Shown here one piece after another: positions 53,372 to 60,347 of a stretch of DNA of 64,000 bases. The notes beneath the pieces were generated by a model that was not told the origin of the DNA, ran no database searches, and was given only the letters and a program-made list of their open reading frames with translations. The stretch is from Sphingobacterium sp. SGR-19 (lineage in GTDB: Bacteria > Bacteroidota > Bacteroidia > Sphingobacteriales > Sphingobacteriaceae), in the NCBI RefSeq assembly GCF_011043555.1, contig NZ_JAAKGS010000009.1, positions 124,001-188,000 of the forward strand, in the 5' to 3' direction. Positions within the stretch are counted from its first letter, which is position 1, and every line of letters starts with the position of its first letter. Both the position numbers and the translations under genes were made by a program.

Positions 53372-54175
53372 TTAGTGCTCATGATGATTGTGGTGATGAT
53401 GATTGTGGTGATGATGATCATGACCTGGCCCATGATGATGATGGTCATGTCCGTCAAATAGGAAATTAGCTAACGACACCAACACACCCAGTATAACAGC
53501 GATCATTTTTTTTCGATTGAATTTATGGTGGTCTGCCGAACCCGATTCAAATAAAATCGTAGTGGAAATGTGAAGGAATATACCGATAACAATTGCCATA
53601 ATCTTATCGAAGTACTGTGTTATATTCCCGATTTCTCCTTCACTTATTCCTTTACTCGTTAAGAAGCCCAATGGGGTCATAACCGCAAACAGGAGGAGAA
53701 AGGTAGTTATTTTGGTTTTGGAGAGTCGTGTATTAAGCAACAAACTTCCTAAAGCAAAAGCAGCGGGTACGTGGTGAATCGCAATACCAAAAACTAACTC
53801 TGCCTGATGTCCGGCGGCTAGTGGCATGCCCTCTAAAAAAGCATGTAAACACAAACTTATCATAATACCCAACGGAAAAGCACTATGGGCGCTATGATGG
53901 ATATGACCATGCTCAATACCTTGAGAAAATTGCTCCAATACGAGCTGGAATAGAAAACCGCCCAATATATACAAGCCAATTATTTCCGGACTAGTGTTTT
54001 GACTAATGTAAACGTGTGGGATTAAGTGTAATACAGTAATACTAAACAAGTAAGCACCACTAAAAGAGAGAATAAGTTTAAGTAAATTTGTGTTGTCTCT
54101 CTTGACAAAAAATACCGATAATCCACTTAAAAAAGCCGAAATAAATAAAATGCTGACGATTAATGACGAACTCAT
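53372..54175 (-). CDS. ZIP family metal transporter with His-rich tail
   Basis: 267 residues with about eight membrane helices. ZIP marks are LHAFLEGMPLAAGH in helix 4 and FGIAIHHVPAAFALGSLLL in helix 5, which carry the metal-binding His, Glu and Pro residues. The last 25 residues are a His-rich tail (HDHHHH, GPGHDHHHH and HHNHH words) coded by a short tandem repeat. The family imports Zn2+ or other divalent metals. The start codon overlaps the stop codon of the PAP2 gene by four bases (ATGA), so the two are coupled. Confidence 0.92.
   Translation of the reverse strand: MSSSLIVSILFISAFLSGLSVFFVKRDNTNLLKLILSFSGAYLFSITVLHLIPHVYISQNTSPEIIGLYILGGFLFQLVLEQFSQGIEHGHIHHSAHSAFPLGIMISLCLHAFLEGMPLAAGHQAELVFGIAIHHVPAAFALGSLLLNTRLSKTKITTFLLLFAVMTPLGFLTSKGISEGEIGNITQYFDKIMAIVIGIFLHISTTILFESGSADHHKFNRKKMIAVILGVLVSLANFLFDGHDHHHHGPGHDHHHHNHHHHNHHEH
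53381..53410 (-). repeat. 15-bp tandem repeat coding for HHHHN in the ZIP tail
   Basis: Two perfect copies of ATGATGATTGTGGTG (plus strand) at 53381-53395 and 53396-53410, and a diverged third copy from 53411. The unit is a multiple of three, so copy-number change would keep the frame. Confidence 0.85.
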
Positions 54176-54771
54176 GTTGTTGCTGTTTCTGTAGTATGGT
54201 TTATTTTGAAAAAGTCTGAAAAAAAGCGTTTAAAAAGATAGCCCGTTCCAGTTCCAATTAAGATGCCGAGAATAGCACCGCAAAGAATATCAAAAGGATA
54301 ATGAACTCCTACATATATTTGGGAAAAACTTATTAACGCAGCCCAGGTTATACAGAGCCATAGCGTATGTTTCCATCGCCTGCGAAATAGGACTATCCAA
54401 AAGAAAGCCATGGCAAAGTGGTTGGTGGCGTGAGAAGAAGTAAAACTAAATCCTGAGCCACAACGTACGCGAACGTTAGCTTCTTCTTTAAAAACCAAAT
54501 CATTGCAAGGGCGTACACGCTTTACATTTTTTTTGATGACGTGAGACGACAGCGCATCTGAAATACCGAAATTGGCCAATGTAAAAGCAACGATTAATAT
54601 CCCCATCTTACCGTAATGCTTGATGAAGAAAATAATCAGAAATAGATATAAAGGCGCCCATGTGTATGGATTTCGCAGAATAGGTAGCAACCAATCAAAA
54701 AAAGGATTACTTAATCCTTGATTAATGGCCAAGAATATCTCTTGGTCAAAATGAATGAGTTGATTCAACAT
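54172..54771 (-). CDS. PAP2-family phosphatase
   Basis: 199 residues with about five membrane helices. The PAP2 motifs are all present: KKNVKRVRPCND (motif 1, K-x6-RP), SFTSSHATNHF (motif 2, PSGH-like, here TSSHATN) and SQIYVGVHYPFDILCGA (motif 3, SR-x5-H-x3-D type). The family removes phosphate from lipid phosphates such as undecaprenyl diphosphate or phosphatidic acid. It overlaps the ZIP gene by four bases. The pairing of a lipid phosphatase with a metal importer has no obvious reason. Confidence 0.9.
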   Translation of the reverse strand: MLNQLIHFDQEIFLAINQGLSNPFFDWLLPILRNPYTWAPLYLFLIIFFIKHYGKMGILIVAFTLANFGISDALSSHVIKKNVKRVRPCNDLVFKEEANVRVRCGSGFSFTSSHATNHFAMAFFWIVLFRRRWKHTLWLCITWAALISFSQIYVGVHYPFDILCGAILGILIGTGTGYLFKRFFSDFFKINHTTETATT

Positions 54772-54799
54772 AGATTTGTGCTTATTTAAAATTATCCTT

Positions 54800-54867
54800 C
54801 AAAAGTAAAGAATAATTAGCAACATTATCGGCTTTTAATCAAATGATACAATGTTGCAACAAAAGTA
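54800..54867 (-). promoter_or_regulatory. two -7 elements and an inverted repeat before the PAP2-ZIP pair
   Basis: On the minus strand TACTTTTG occurs at 54867-54860 and again at 54807-54800. The perfect palindrome TGTTGCAACA (54852-54861) overlaps the first by two bases. GCAACATTATC at 54819-54829 is a further partial copy facing it. This could be a metal-regulator operator. Confidence 0.4.
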
Positions 54868-54965
54868 AGCTTTCGTTTTTAATTTTAAAAGTTTTATATG
54901 AAATTTTAAGATATAAACTTAATTTTACGACTGCTTACAGCACCGAGCTTATATATCAGCTTTTT

Positions 54966-54973
54966 TAAATTTG
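54966..54973 (+). promoter_or_regulatory. TAnnTTTG element four bases before the glmM start codon
   Basis: TAAATTTG followed by AAAT and ATG. No -33 element is seen. If real it gives a leaderless transcript. Confidence 0.3.
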
Positions 54974-54977
54974 AAAT

Positions 54978-56360
54978 ATGACACTTATAAAATCAATATC
55001 AGGTATTAGAGGTACAATTGGAGGTAGGCCGGGAGAGGCGCTTACACCAATCGACGTTGTTAAGTTTACGGCAGCATTTGGCAAAATCCTTTTGCAGAAG
55101 ACAGGTAACAAAAAGATTGTTGTAGGACGCGACGCACGCTTATCCGGAGAAATGGTTAGCAACCTGGTGGTAGGCGCTCTGCAGGGGATAGGTGCAGACG
55201 TGGTCAACTTAGGATTGTCGACTACACCTACGGTGGAGATTGCTGTACCCCTAGAGCAAGCTGCGGGCGGTATTATCTTAACAGCTTCTCACAATCCTGG
55301 GCAATGGAATGCCTTGAAACTACTAAACAGCCAGGGCGAGTTCATTAGTGATCAAGAAGGAAAAGAGGTCTTGGCATTGGGCGAGAGTCTAGATTTTGAT
55401 TTTGCGGAAGTAAGTGTATTGAGTAAGGAAACAAAAGATGATAGTTATTTACAAAAACATATCGATGCCGTTTTAGCACTTCCTTTAGTGGATAAAGAGG
55501 CTATTCGTCAAGCAGGTTTTAAGGTAGCGGTAGATGCGGTGAATAGTACCGGAGGTATCTTTATTCCTGCTTTGCTAAATGCGTTGGGTGTGGACACGGT
55601 CTATAAGATACATTGTGAACCTAATGGAGAGTTCCCACACAATCCGGAACCTTTAAAAGAGCATTTAACAGATCTTTCTCAAGCCGTATTGAGCAATAAA
55701 GCAGATTTGGGGATTGCGGTAGACCCTGATGTGGATCGTTTGGTGTTTATGATGGAGGATGGAGAATTATTTGGTGAAGAATATACATTGGTAGCGGTCG
55801 CGGATTATATTCTCGAGCATACCAAAGGTAACACCGTTTCCAATCTTTCTTCTACACGTGCTTTACACGACGTGACGGTAAAACACGGAGGTGAATATTT
55901 TGCGGCTGCGGTGGGAGAGGTCAATGTCGTAACGAAAATGAAGGAGGTAAACGCCGTCATTGGCGGCGAAGGCAACGGAGGAGTAATTTATCCGGATTCG
56001 CATTATGGTCGTGACGCACTTGTGGGCGTAGCGCTATTTTTAAGCCATCTAGCTAAATTGAAGAAAACCGCATCAGCATACCGTGCAGCGTTGCCACAAT
56101 ATTTTATGTCGAAGAATAAGATTACGTTAACACCGGATTTGGATATCGATGCCCTACTTCAAAAAATGGAAGAAAAATATAAGGAGGAGCAATATACGAC
56201 GATTGACGGCTTGAAAATAGACTTTGAAAACGAATGGGTACATCTTCGAAAATCGAACACAGAGCCTATTATTCGTATTTATTCGGAAGGGCCAACACCA
56301 GAAGCTGCGGATGCTATCGCACAGAAGATCATCCGCGAAATAGAAGAAATCATCAAATAA
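54978..56360 (+). CDS. glmM: phosphoglucosamine mutase
   Basis: 460 residues, a four-domain phosphohexomutase. The phosphoserine loop is ILTASHNPGQWNALKLL; the metal site is VDPDVDRLVF (DxDxDR); and the sugar loop is GGEGNGGVIYPDSHYGRDAL. The C-terminal phosphate-binding loop is RKSNTEPIIRIYSEG. The loop SHNPGQWNALK, with its Gln-Trp-Asn, is more like GlmM of Bacteroidota and archaeal PGM/GlmM-type enzymes than E. coli GlmM. The reaction is glucosamine-6-P to glucosamine-1-P for peptidoglycan and LPS, and broader sugar-phosphate activity is possible. It stands alone and ends in a bidirectional terminator. Confidence 0.87.
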   Translation: MTLIKSISGIRGTIGGRPGEALTPIDVVKFTAAFGKILLQKTGNKKIVVGRDARLSGEMVSNLVVGALQGIGADVVNLGLSTTPTVEIAVPLEQAAGGIILTASHNPGQWNALKLLNSQGEFISDQEGKEVLALGESLDFDFAEVSVLSKETKDDSYLQKHIDAVLALPLVDKEAIRQAGFKVAVDAVNSTGGIFIPALLNALGVDTVYKIHCEPNGEFPHNPEPLKEHLTDLSQAVLSNKADLGIAVDPDVDRLVFMMEDGELFGEEYTLVAVADYILEHTKGNTVSNLSSTRALHDVTVKHGGEYFAAAVGEVNVVTKMKEVNAVIGGEGNGGVIYPDSHYGRDALVGVALFLSHLAKLKKTASAYRAALPQYFMSKNKITLTPDLDIDALLQKMEEKYKEEQYTTIDGLKIDFENEWVHLRKSNTEPIIRIYSEGPTPEAADAIAQKIIREIEEIIK

Positions 56361-56400
56361 AAGAAAAGGAGATAACATATCGTTATCTCCTTTTCTTTTT
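56361..56400. terminator. bidirectional terminator between glmM and rplI
   Basis: AAGAAAAGGAGATAAC (56361-56376), loop ATATC, GTTATCTCCTTTTCTT (56382-56397). It is a 16-bp stem with T-runs in both directions. Confidence 0.93.
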
Positions 56401-56416
56401 TAAGCGTCTAATTTTA

Positions 56417-56860
56417 TTATTCAGCCACCACTTCAAACGGAATCTGAACTTTAACTTCTTTGTGCAAGTTTAAGTTAGCGATGTATTCACCAACTGTTTT
56501 AGGTTCAGTTTCAAAAGTGATGCGACGACGGTCAACGTCATATCCTTGTGTTTTCAAAGCTTCCGCAATTTGGATGCTATTTACTTTACCAAAGATTTTT
56601 CCGGATTCACCAGCTTTAGCGCCAATAGTAAGTTTGATACTTTCCAATTTACCCGCTAATTCTGTTGCGTCTTTCTTGATTTTTTCTTGTTTGAACTGAG
56701 CTTGTTTAATATTCTCAGCCAATACCTTCTTAGCAGACGGTGTAGCTAAGTTTGCAAATCCTTGAGGAATTAAATAGTTGCGACCATAACCTGGTTTTAC
56801 CGTTACGATATCATCTTTCTCGCCAAGGTGTTTAATATCTTGTTTTAATATAACTTCCAT
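56417..56860 (-). CDS. rplI: 50S ribosomal protein bL9
   Basis: 147 residues, standard length: N-terminal domain MEVILKQDIKHLGEKDDIVT with the signature GYGRNYLIPQGFA, a long connecting helix, and a C-terminal domain. It is last in the rpsF-rpsR-rplI operon. Its start is unusual for this genome in having a perfect Shine-Dalgarno AAGGAGG at 56874-56868, seven bases before the ATG and overlapping the rpsR stop codon. Confidence 0.98.
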   Translation of the reverse strand: MEVILKQDIKHLGEKDDIVTVKPGYGRNYLIPQGFANLATPSAKKVLAENIKQAQFKQEKIKKDATELAGKLESIKLTIGAKAGESGKIFGKVNSIQIAEALKTQGYDVDRRRITFETEPKTVGEYIANLNLHKEVKVQIPFEVVAE

Positions 56861-56867
56861 GTCGTTT

Positions 56868-56874
56868 CCTCCTT
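56868..56874 (-). promoter_or_regulatory. Shine-Dalgarno sequence of rplI
   Basis: AAGGAGG on the minus strand, spaced seven bases from the rplI ATG. Most genes in this window have AT-rich leaders with no such sequence. Confidence 0.85.
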
Positions 56875-57136
56875 ATTTTAATGAATCTGCTACGTAAGGT
56901 AATAGTCCGACGATGCGTGCACGTTTAACGGCTTGAGCTACTTTACGTTGGAATTTCAATGATGTACCCGTTAGACGACGAGGTAAGATTTTACCTTGAT
57001 CGTTTACAAATTTCAATAAAAAGTTTGCGTCTTTATAGTCGATATACTTAATACCGTTCTTTTTAAAACGACAGTATTTTTTACGGTTGTCCTCTACTTT
57101 AGGAGCTGTTACGTATTGGATATTTTCGTTTGCCAT
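56873..57136 (-). CDS. rpsR: 30S ribosomal protein bS18
   Basis: 87 residues with YCRFKKNGIKYIDYKDANFL (20 residues), GKILPRRLTGTSLKFQRKVA (20 residues) and QAVKRARIVGLLPY, all diagnostic for bS18. It sits on the small subunit platform beside bS6. Its start overlaps the rpsF stop by one base (TAATG). A strong Shine-Dalgarno (AGGAGGT) lies inside the end of the rpsF coding sequence. Confidence 0.98.
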   Translation of the reverse strand: MANENIQYVTAPKVEDNRKKYCRFKKNGIKYIDYKDANFLLKFVNDQGKILPRRLTGTSLKFQRKVAQAVKRARIVGLLPYVADSLK

Positions 57137-57504
57137 TAGTTTGCTACCTCCTCCGTTTTAGTTTCAGCTTTTTTGTTGAATGCACCGCTACGTTTTTTCT
57201 CGTTGTAAGCTATTGCATGTTTGTCTAAAGCAATAGTTAAGAAACGCATCACGCGCTCGTCACGTTTGTATTCAAGCTCTAGTTTTTGAATTAATTCACC
57301 CGGAGCCTTGAATTCAGTTAGGTGATAGAATCCAGTAGTTTTCTTCTGGATTGGATACGCTAATTTTTTCAAACCCCAATTGTCTTCAGCGACAATTTCG
57401 GCTCCGCCTTCAGTAAGGATGCTTTTGAATTTAGCGATTGCTTCTTTCGCTACGTCCTCTGAAAGCAACGGGGTAAGAATAATGACAGATTCGTACTGTT
57501 GCAT
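57136..57504 (-). CDS. rpsF: 30S ribosomal protein bS6
   Basis: 122 residues: YESVIILTPLLSEDVAKEAI (20 residues), EDNWGLKKLAYPIQKKTTGF (20 residues), and then the C-terminal half ending in a tail EVAN. It pairs with bS18 on the platform of the 30S subunit. It is first in its operon and has no Shine-Dalgarno in its leader, in contrast with the two genes that follow. Confidence 0.98.
   Translation of the reverse strand: MQQYESVIILTPLLSEDVAKEAIAKFKSILTEGGAEIVAEDNWGLKKLAYPIQKKTTGFYHLTEFKAPGELIQKLELEYKRDERVMRFLTIALDKHAIAYNEKKRSGAFNKKAETKTEEVAN
57146..57152 (-). promoter_or_regulatory. Shine-Dalgarno sequence of rpsR
   Basis: AGGAGGT on the minus strand within GGAGGAGGT, nine bases before the rpsR ATG. 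It codes for Glu-Glu-Val at the end of bS6, so it serves two roles. Confidence 0.8.
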
Positions 57505-57537
57505 TGTGTTTAATAAATTTGTTTTAATTTAATTAAT

Positions 57538-57567
57538 ACTCGTACTTTTTACGAGTGTGCAAAGATA
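57538..57567 (-). promoter_or_regulatory. -7 element and leader hairpin of the rpsF operon
   Basis: TATCTTTG on the minus strand (57567-57560), followed a few bases later by a hairpin of arms ACTCGTA and TACGAGT (57556-57538). The hairpin would be at the very 5' end of the mRNA, 34 bases before the rpsF start. Confidence 0.5.
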
Positions 57568-57617
57568 ACTAATTATTTGACAAAGTGAAAAGAAAAAGAA
57601 ATGCATCGTGATACATT

Positions 57618-58499
57618 TTACGGATTTGATTGTTTCAAATAAACGTTTAAAGCCTTTTGACTCCGTTCAAAAGCTTTTCGTTGTTTGTAATCCACCCATT
57701 TTTGTTTGAAGAGTTTACGCATAAATTTATCGGTGTATCGGATAAAGAAGACCTCGTTCAGCATTTTCAAAAGTCTTTGTGGCGAACTGGGAAAAGAGCG
57801 TAGCGTAATGGAGAACCCCGCTTCTAAATAGCGGTTAAAGTGCCAATAACCACTCGGCATGAAGAGCGCATCGCCGTGTTCCATGAAAATTTCATACCCT
57901 TTTGCATAGCGTAATGCTGGAAACTGCGTATAGTCCGGGCGCTCATAGTCTACATTATAAATGGTATGCACAGCAAGGGGAACTTTGTATAAAAAAGCGG
58001 CTTCTTCTGGAGGAAACAATAAGACCCTTTTCTTGCCTTCGAATTGAAAATGCAATAAATCGCCTAGGTCGACGTCATAATGCATAAGCACGCGAGCTTC
58101 ATTGCCTCCAAAAAATAGTGTTGGGATGCGTTTGAAATATTTAAAGCCTAAATCAGGATAAGAGAAATTCTTGAGTAATTCAGGTAGTTTATCCGTAATG
58201 ATATAGAAGAAAATCCGTAGATCGGACGATTGCGTTTTGATAAGACGGATGTAGTCTCGCATCTTCATGTGGGTAGCAGGTTCATCTGTCGCTTTATTGG
58301 GATCGGCTGGTTTGTTATCATAAAGCCCGACAACTTGTTCGCCCGCCTGCTCATATATATAATCTAAATTCCACTTGTCGTATGCTTCCCACTTTTTTGC
58401 AAACCCTTTAATAAGAACGGGTTTTTGAGGCTTGAAGTATTTTTCTAAAAACACTTCCTTGCTTATGTCGTCCACAATATCAATCTCCGATAGGATCAT
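57618..58499 (-). CDS. JmjC-like cupin (Cupin_8) oxygenase
   Basis: 293 residues. A cupin/JmjC double-stranded beta-helix of the Cupin_8 type: KPVLIKGFAKKWEAYDKWNL (20 residues) at the N-terminus, and the iron-binding triad His140-Tyr-Asp142 in LMHYDVD plus His220 in MPSGYWH. The usual 2-oxoglutarate salt-bridge position cannot be assigned with confidence. The C-terminal 60 residues are basic and helical (KAFERSQK). The family includes hydroxylases of proteins and of small molecules; the bacterial and human ribosomal oxygenases belong to the same superfamily. It lies 114 bases upstream of rpsF on the same strand, so co-transcription is possible though rpsF also has its own -7 element. Confidence 0.87.
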   Translation of the reverse strand: MILSEIDIVDDISKEVFLEKYFKPQKPVLIKGFAKKWEAYDKWNLDYIYEQAGEQVVGLYDNKPADPNKATDEPATHMKMRDYIRLIKTQSSDLRIFFYIITDKLPELLKNFSYPDLGFKYFKRIPTLFFGGNEARVLMHYDVDLGDLLHFQFEGKKRVLLFPPEEAAFLYKVPLAVHTIYNVDYERPDYTQFPALRYAKGYEIFMEHGDALFMPSGYWHFNRYLEAGFSITLRSFPSSPQRLLKMLNEVFFIRYTDKFMRKLFKQKWVDYKQRKAFERSQKALNVYLKQSNP

Positions 58500-58620
58500 A
58501 GCTCTTTTTATGGTTTAAAGTAACAAAAAAAATGTCAAAATTTCATCATACATCATCATCATGTAAACTAAGTTGAGAAGAAAAGCGTTACTATTACAAA
58601 CTAGTGCTACAGCATCTATT

Positions 58621-59124
58621 ATGACATCAATAAAAAACGAACTAATAGGAACTTGGAAACTCTTATCCTATATTGAAGTCCCCATAAAAGGTGACGATTC
58701 ACTTTTCCCAATGGGAAAGAACCCTTATGGAATACTTATGTATTCTTCTGATGGCTACATGGCGGTACAAATATCTAAAGAGGAACGATTGCTTTATAAA
58801 AGTAACGATAAGATGATGGCTACGCAGGAGGAAATGGCCTCTTCCTTGCAGGGATATATAGCCTTTTCTGGAAAATACAAAATAGACAACAATAATGCTA
58901 TCGTTACATATTGCATAGAAAGCTCGTTGTTCCCGAACTGGAAAAATCAGCTGCAGCATCGGAAGATAGATTTTGAGGGCGATGTGCTTTACCTTAAATC
59001 TACAGAGCCTATTCTTTCTAATGGTGTGTTTGTTAACTCCTATATGACTTGGCAACGTATGGGGCGTTCGGTTGACGACTTCGTCGATGAACATTTATTA
59101 AGGGAAATTAGTCTAAAGAACTAA
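58621..59124 (+). CDS. lipocalin-like domain protein
   Basis: 167 residues from the ATG at 58621; a TTG 16 codons upstream gives only a poor extension. Lipocalin-like (PF13924-type) marks are NELIGTWKLLSY at the start, GILMYSSDGYMAVQI, and FSGKYKI. There is no signal peptide in this start choice, so it is probably cytoplasmic. Family members bind or act on small hydrophobic molecules, but the function is unknown. It is divergent from the cupin gene (121-base gap) and ends at a bidirectional terminator. Confidence 0.82.
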   Translation: MTSIKNELIGTWKLLSYIEVPIKGDDSLFPMGKNPYGILMYSSDGYMAVQISKEERLLYKSNDKMMATQEEMASSLQGYIAFSGKYKIDNNNAIVTYCIESSLFPNWKNQLQHRKIDFEGDVLYLKSTEPILSNGVFVNSYMTWQRMGRSVDDFVDEHLLREISLKN

Positions 59125-59128
59125 GCAT

Positions 59129-59160
59129 AAAAAAAGAGCGTTTTCAACGCTCTTTTTTTA
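59129..59160. terminator. bidirectional terminator
   Basis: Arms AAAAAAAGAGCGTT (59129-59142) and AACGCTCTTTTTTT (59146-59159) with loop TTC. It serves the lipocalin-like gene and the minus-strand gyrA-TPR-TPR run. Confidence 0.9.
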
Positions 59161-59172
59161 TTTCAAACACTA

Positions 59173-60345
59173 TTATTGTTGTAATGCTTCAATTTTAGCC
59201 TGTGTTTCGGCTGATTTTGCCTCATCTTGTTGGAAGTCATAATAGCCCTTCAGACTTCTTAATGCATCGATATCGTTTGGATCCAATTCCACTACCTTTT
59301 CAAGATAGGGTAAAGCTTCCTTAATCTGCACCTTAAGTTCTTCTACTCTTTTGCTATAATCGTTATTTGATAACGTTTTGTCTTCGTTAAGTGCATTTAA
59401 TTGGTCCCTTACACCATTTATAATAGTTGCCGAAGCATTTTTATTGGCTTCCACGTAATTTGGATCGATTTCGACAGCTTTTTTATACGCCTCGATAGCC
59501 TTATCATTATTATTCGATGCTGAATATGCAATACCTAGATAGTAGTGTAACGCTTTATTATCTGCATCTTTTGCTATTTGATTTTCGATATCGTTAATTA
59601 TTTTATCCTCATTACCAGTCATAAGGTTTAATTCGATATTTTGTACAGAAGCGTCGTTGTCTTCCGGATATTCAGCCGCTGCTTTGGCGGCATATTCCAA
59701 TGCATTGGTGGTATCCTTAGCTGATAGGTATAGTTTAGGTAAATCTACCATAACCGACTTATGTTGAGAAAATTCCTTTTGCGGGATCAATTCCTCATAT
59801 CTTTTAATAGCGTTTGGATAGTCTTGCTTTTGGATAGCAGCCAAGCCTGAATAGTAGAGTAATGTCGTATCTCCAGGAAGATAACGCAGCGCCTGATCAA
59901 AAGCTGCATAAGCTTCGTCATATTTTTGGCTATTAAATGCATCCGCACCTTGGCCAAAATTAAATTGACCTAAAAGCTGACCGGCAACCGCGATGTTTTC
60001 TTTATTTTTTTCGTCGCTGTCCAACTCTGTCGCCTTTTTGATACCTTCTTCTGCTGCTTGCACTGCTTCTGCTGACTTTTCTAAAGTGGCTAAATTAGCG
60101 TTGACCAAAGCATAGATTGTCCAAGTTTCGGCATTGTCTTTTGTTTTGTCATGGGTAATAGCTTGGTCTATCGCTTCTTTTGCACTTTCTAAGCTATTTT
60201 TGCCTAATTCTGCTGAACCGGCACCTTGTAGCTCTTGAAATTTTTGCAATCCTGCCTTTGCTTTTCGTAAGTTGCTGGTCTGAGCGAACGCAGTAGTTCC
60301 TGCTACTACCAATAAAGAAAATAATATTGCTTTTTTTATATTCAT
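59173..60345 (-). CDS. secreted TPR-repeat protein, second of pair
   Basis: 390 residues with signal peptide 1-21 (TTAFAQ). Several tetratricopeptide units follow (for example ALHYYLGIAYSASNNNDKAI and EAYKKAVEIDPNYVEA, and LEKVVELDPNDIDAL near the end). Probably periplasmic or envelope-associated. It starts 2 bases after the stop codon of the first TPR gene. No enzyme domain is present. The job is likely scaffolding or an envelope function, but is unknown. Confidence 0.88.
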   Translation of the reverse strand: MNIKKAILFSLLVVAGTTAFAQTSNLRKAKAGLQKFQELQGAGSAELGKNSLESAKEAIDQAITHDKTKDNAETWTIYALVNANLATLEKSAEAVQAAEEGIKKATELDSDEKNKENIAVAGQLLGQFNFGQGADAFNSQKYDEAYAAFDQALRYLPGDTTLLYYSGLAAIQKQDYPNAIKRYEELIPQKEFSQHKSVMVDLPKLYLSAKDTTNALEYAAKAAAEYPEDNDASVQNIELNLMTGNEDKIINDIENQIAKDADNKALHYYLGIAYSASNNNDKAIEAYKKAVEIDPNYVEANKNASATIINGVRDQLNALNEDKTLSNNDYSKRVEELKVQIKEALPYLEKVVELDPNDIDALRSLKGYYDFQQDEAKSAETQAKIEALQQ

Positions 60346-60347
60346 AT

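Noticed and set aside
57505..57567. Possible S6:S18-binding leader RNA before rpsF
   Set aside because: The leader has one hairpin but lacks the conserved CCG-type bulge of the known motif, and the leader is too short for the full structure.
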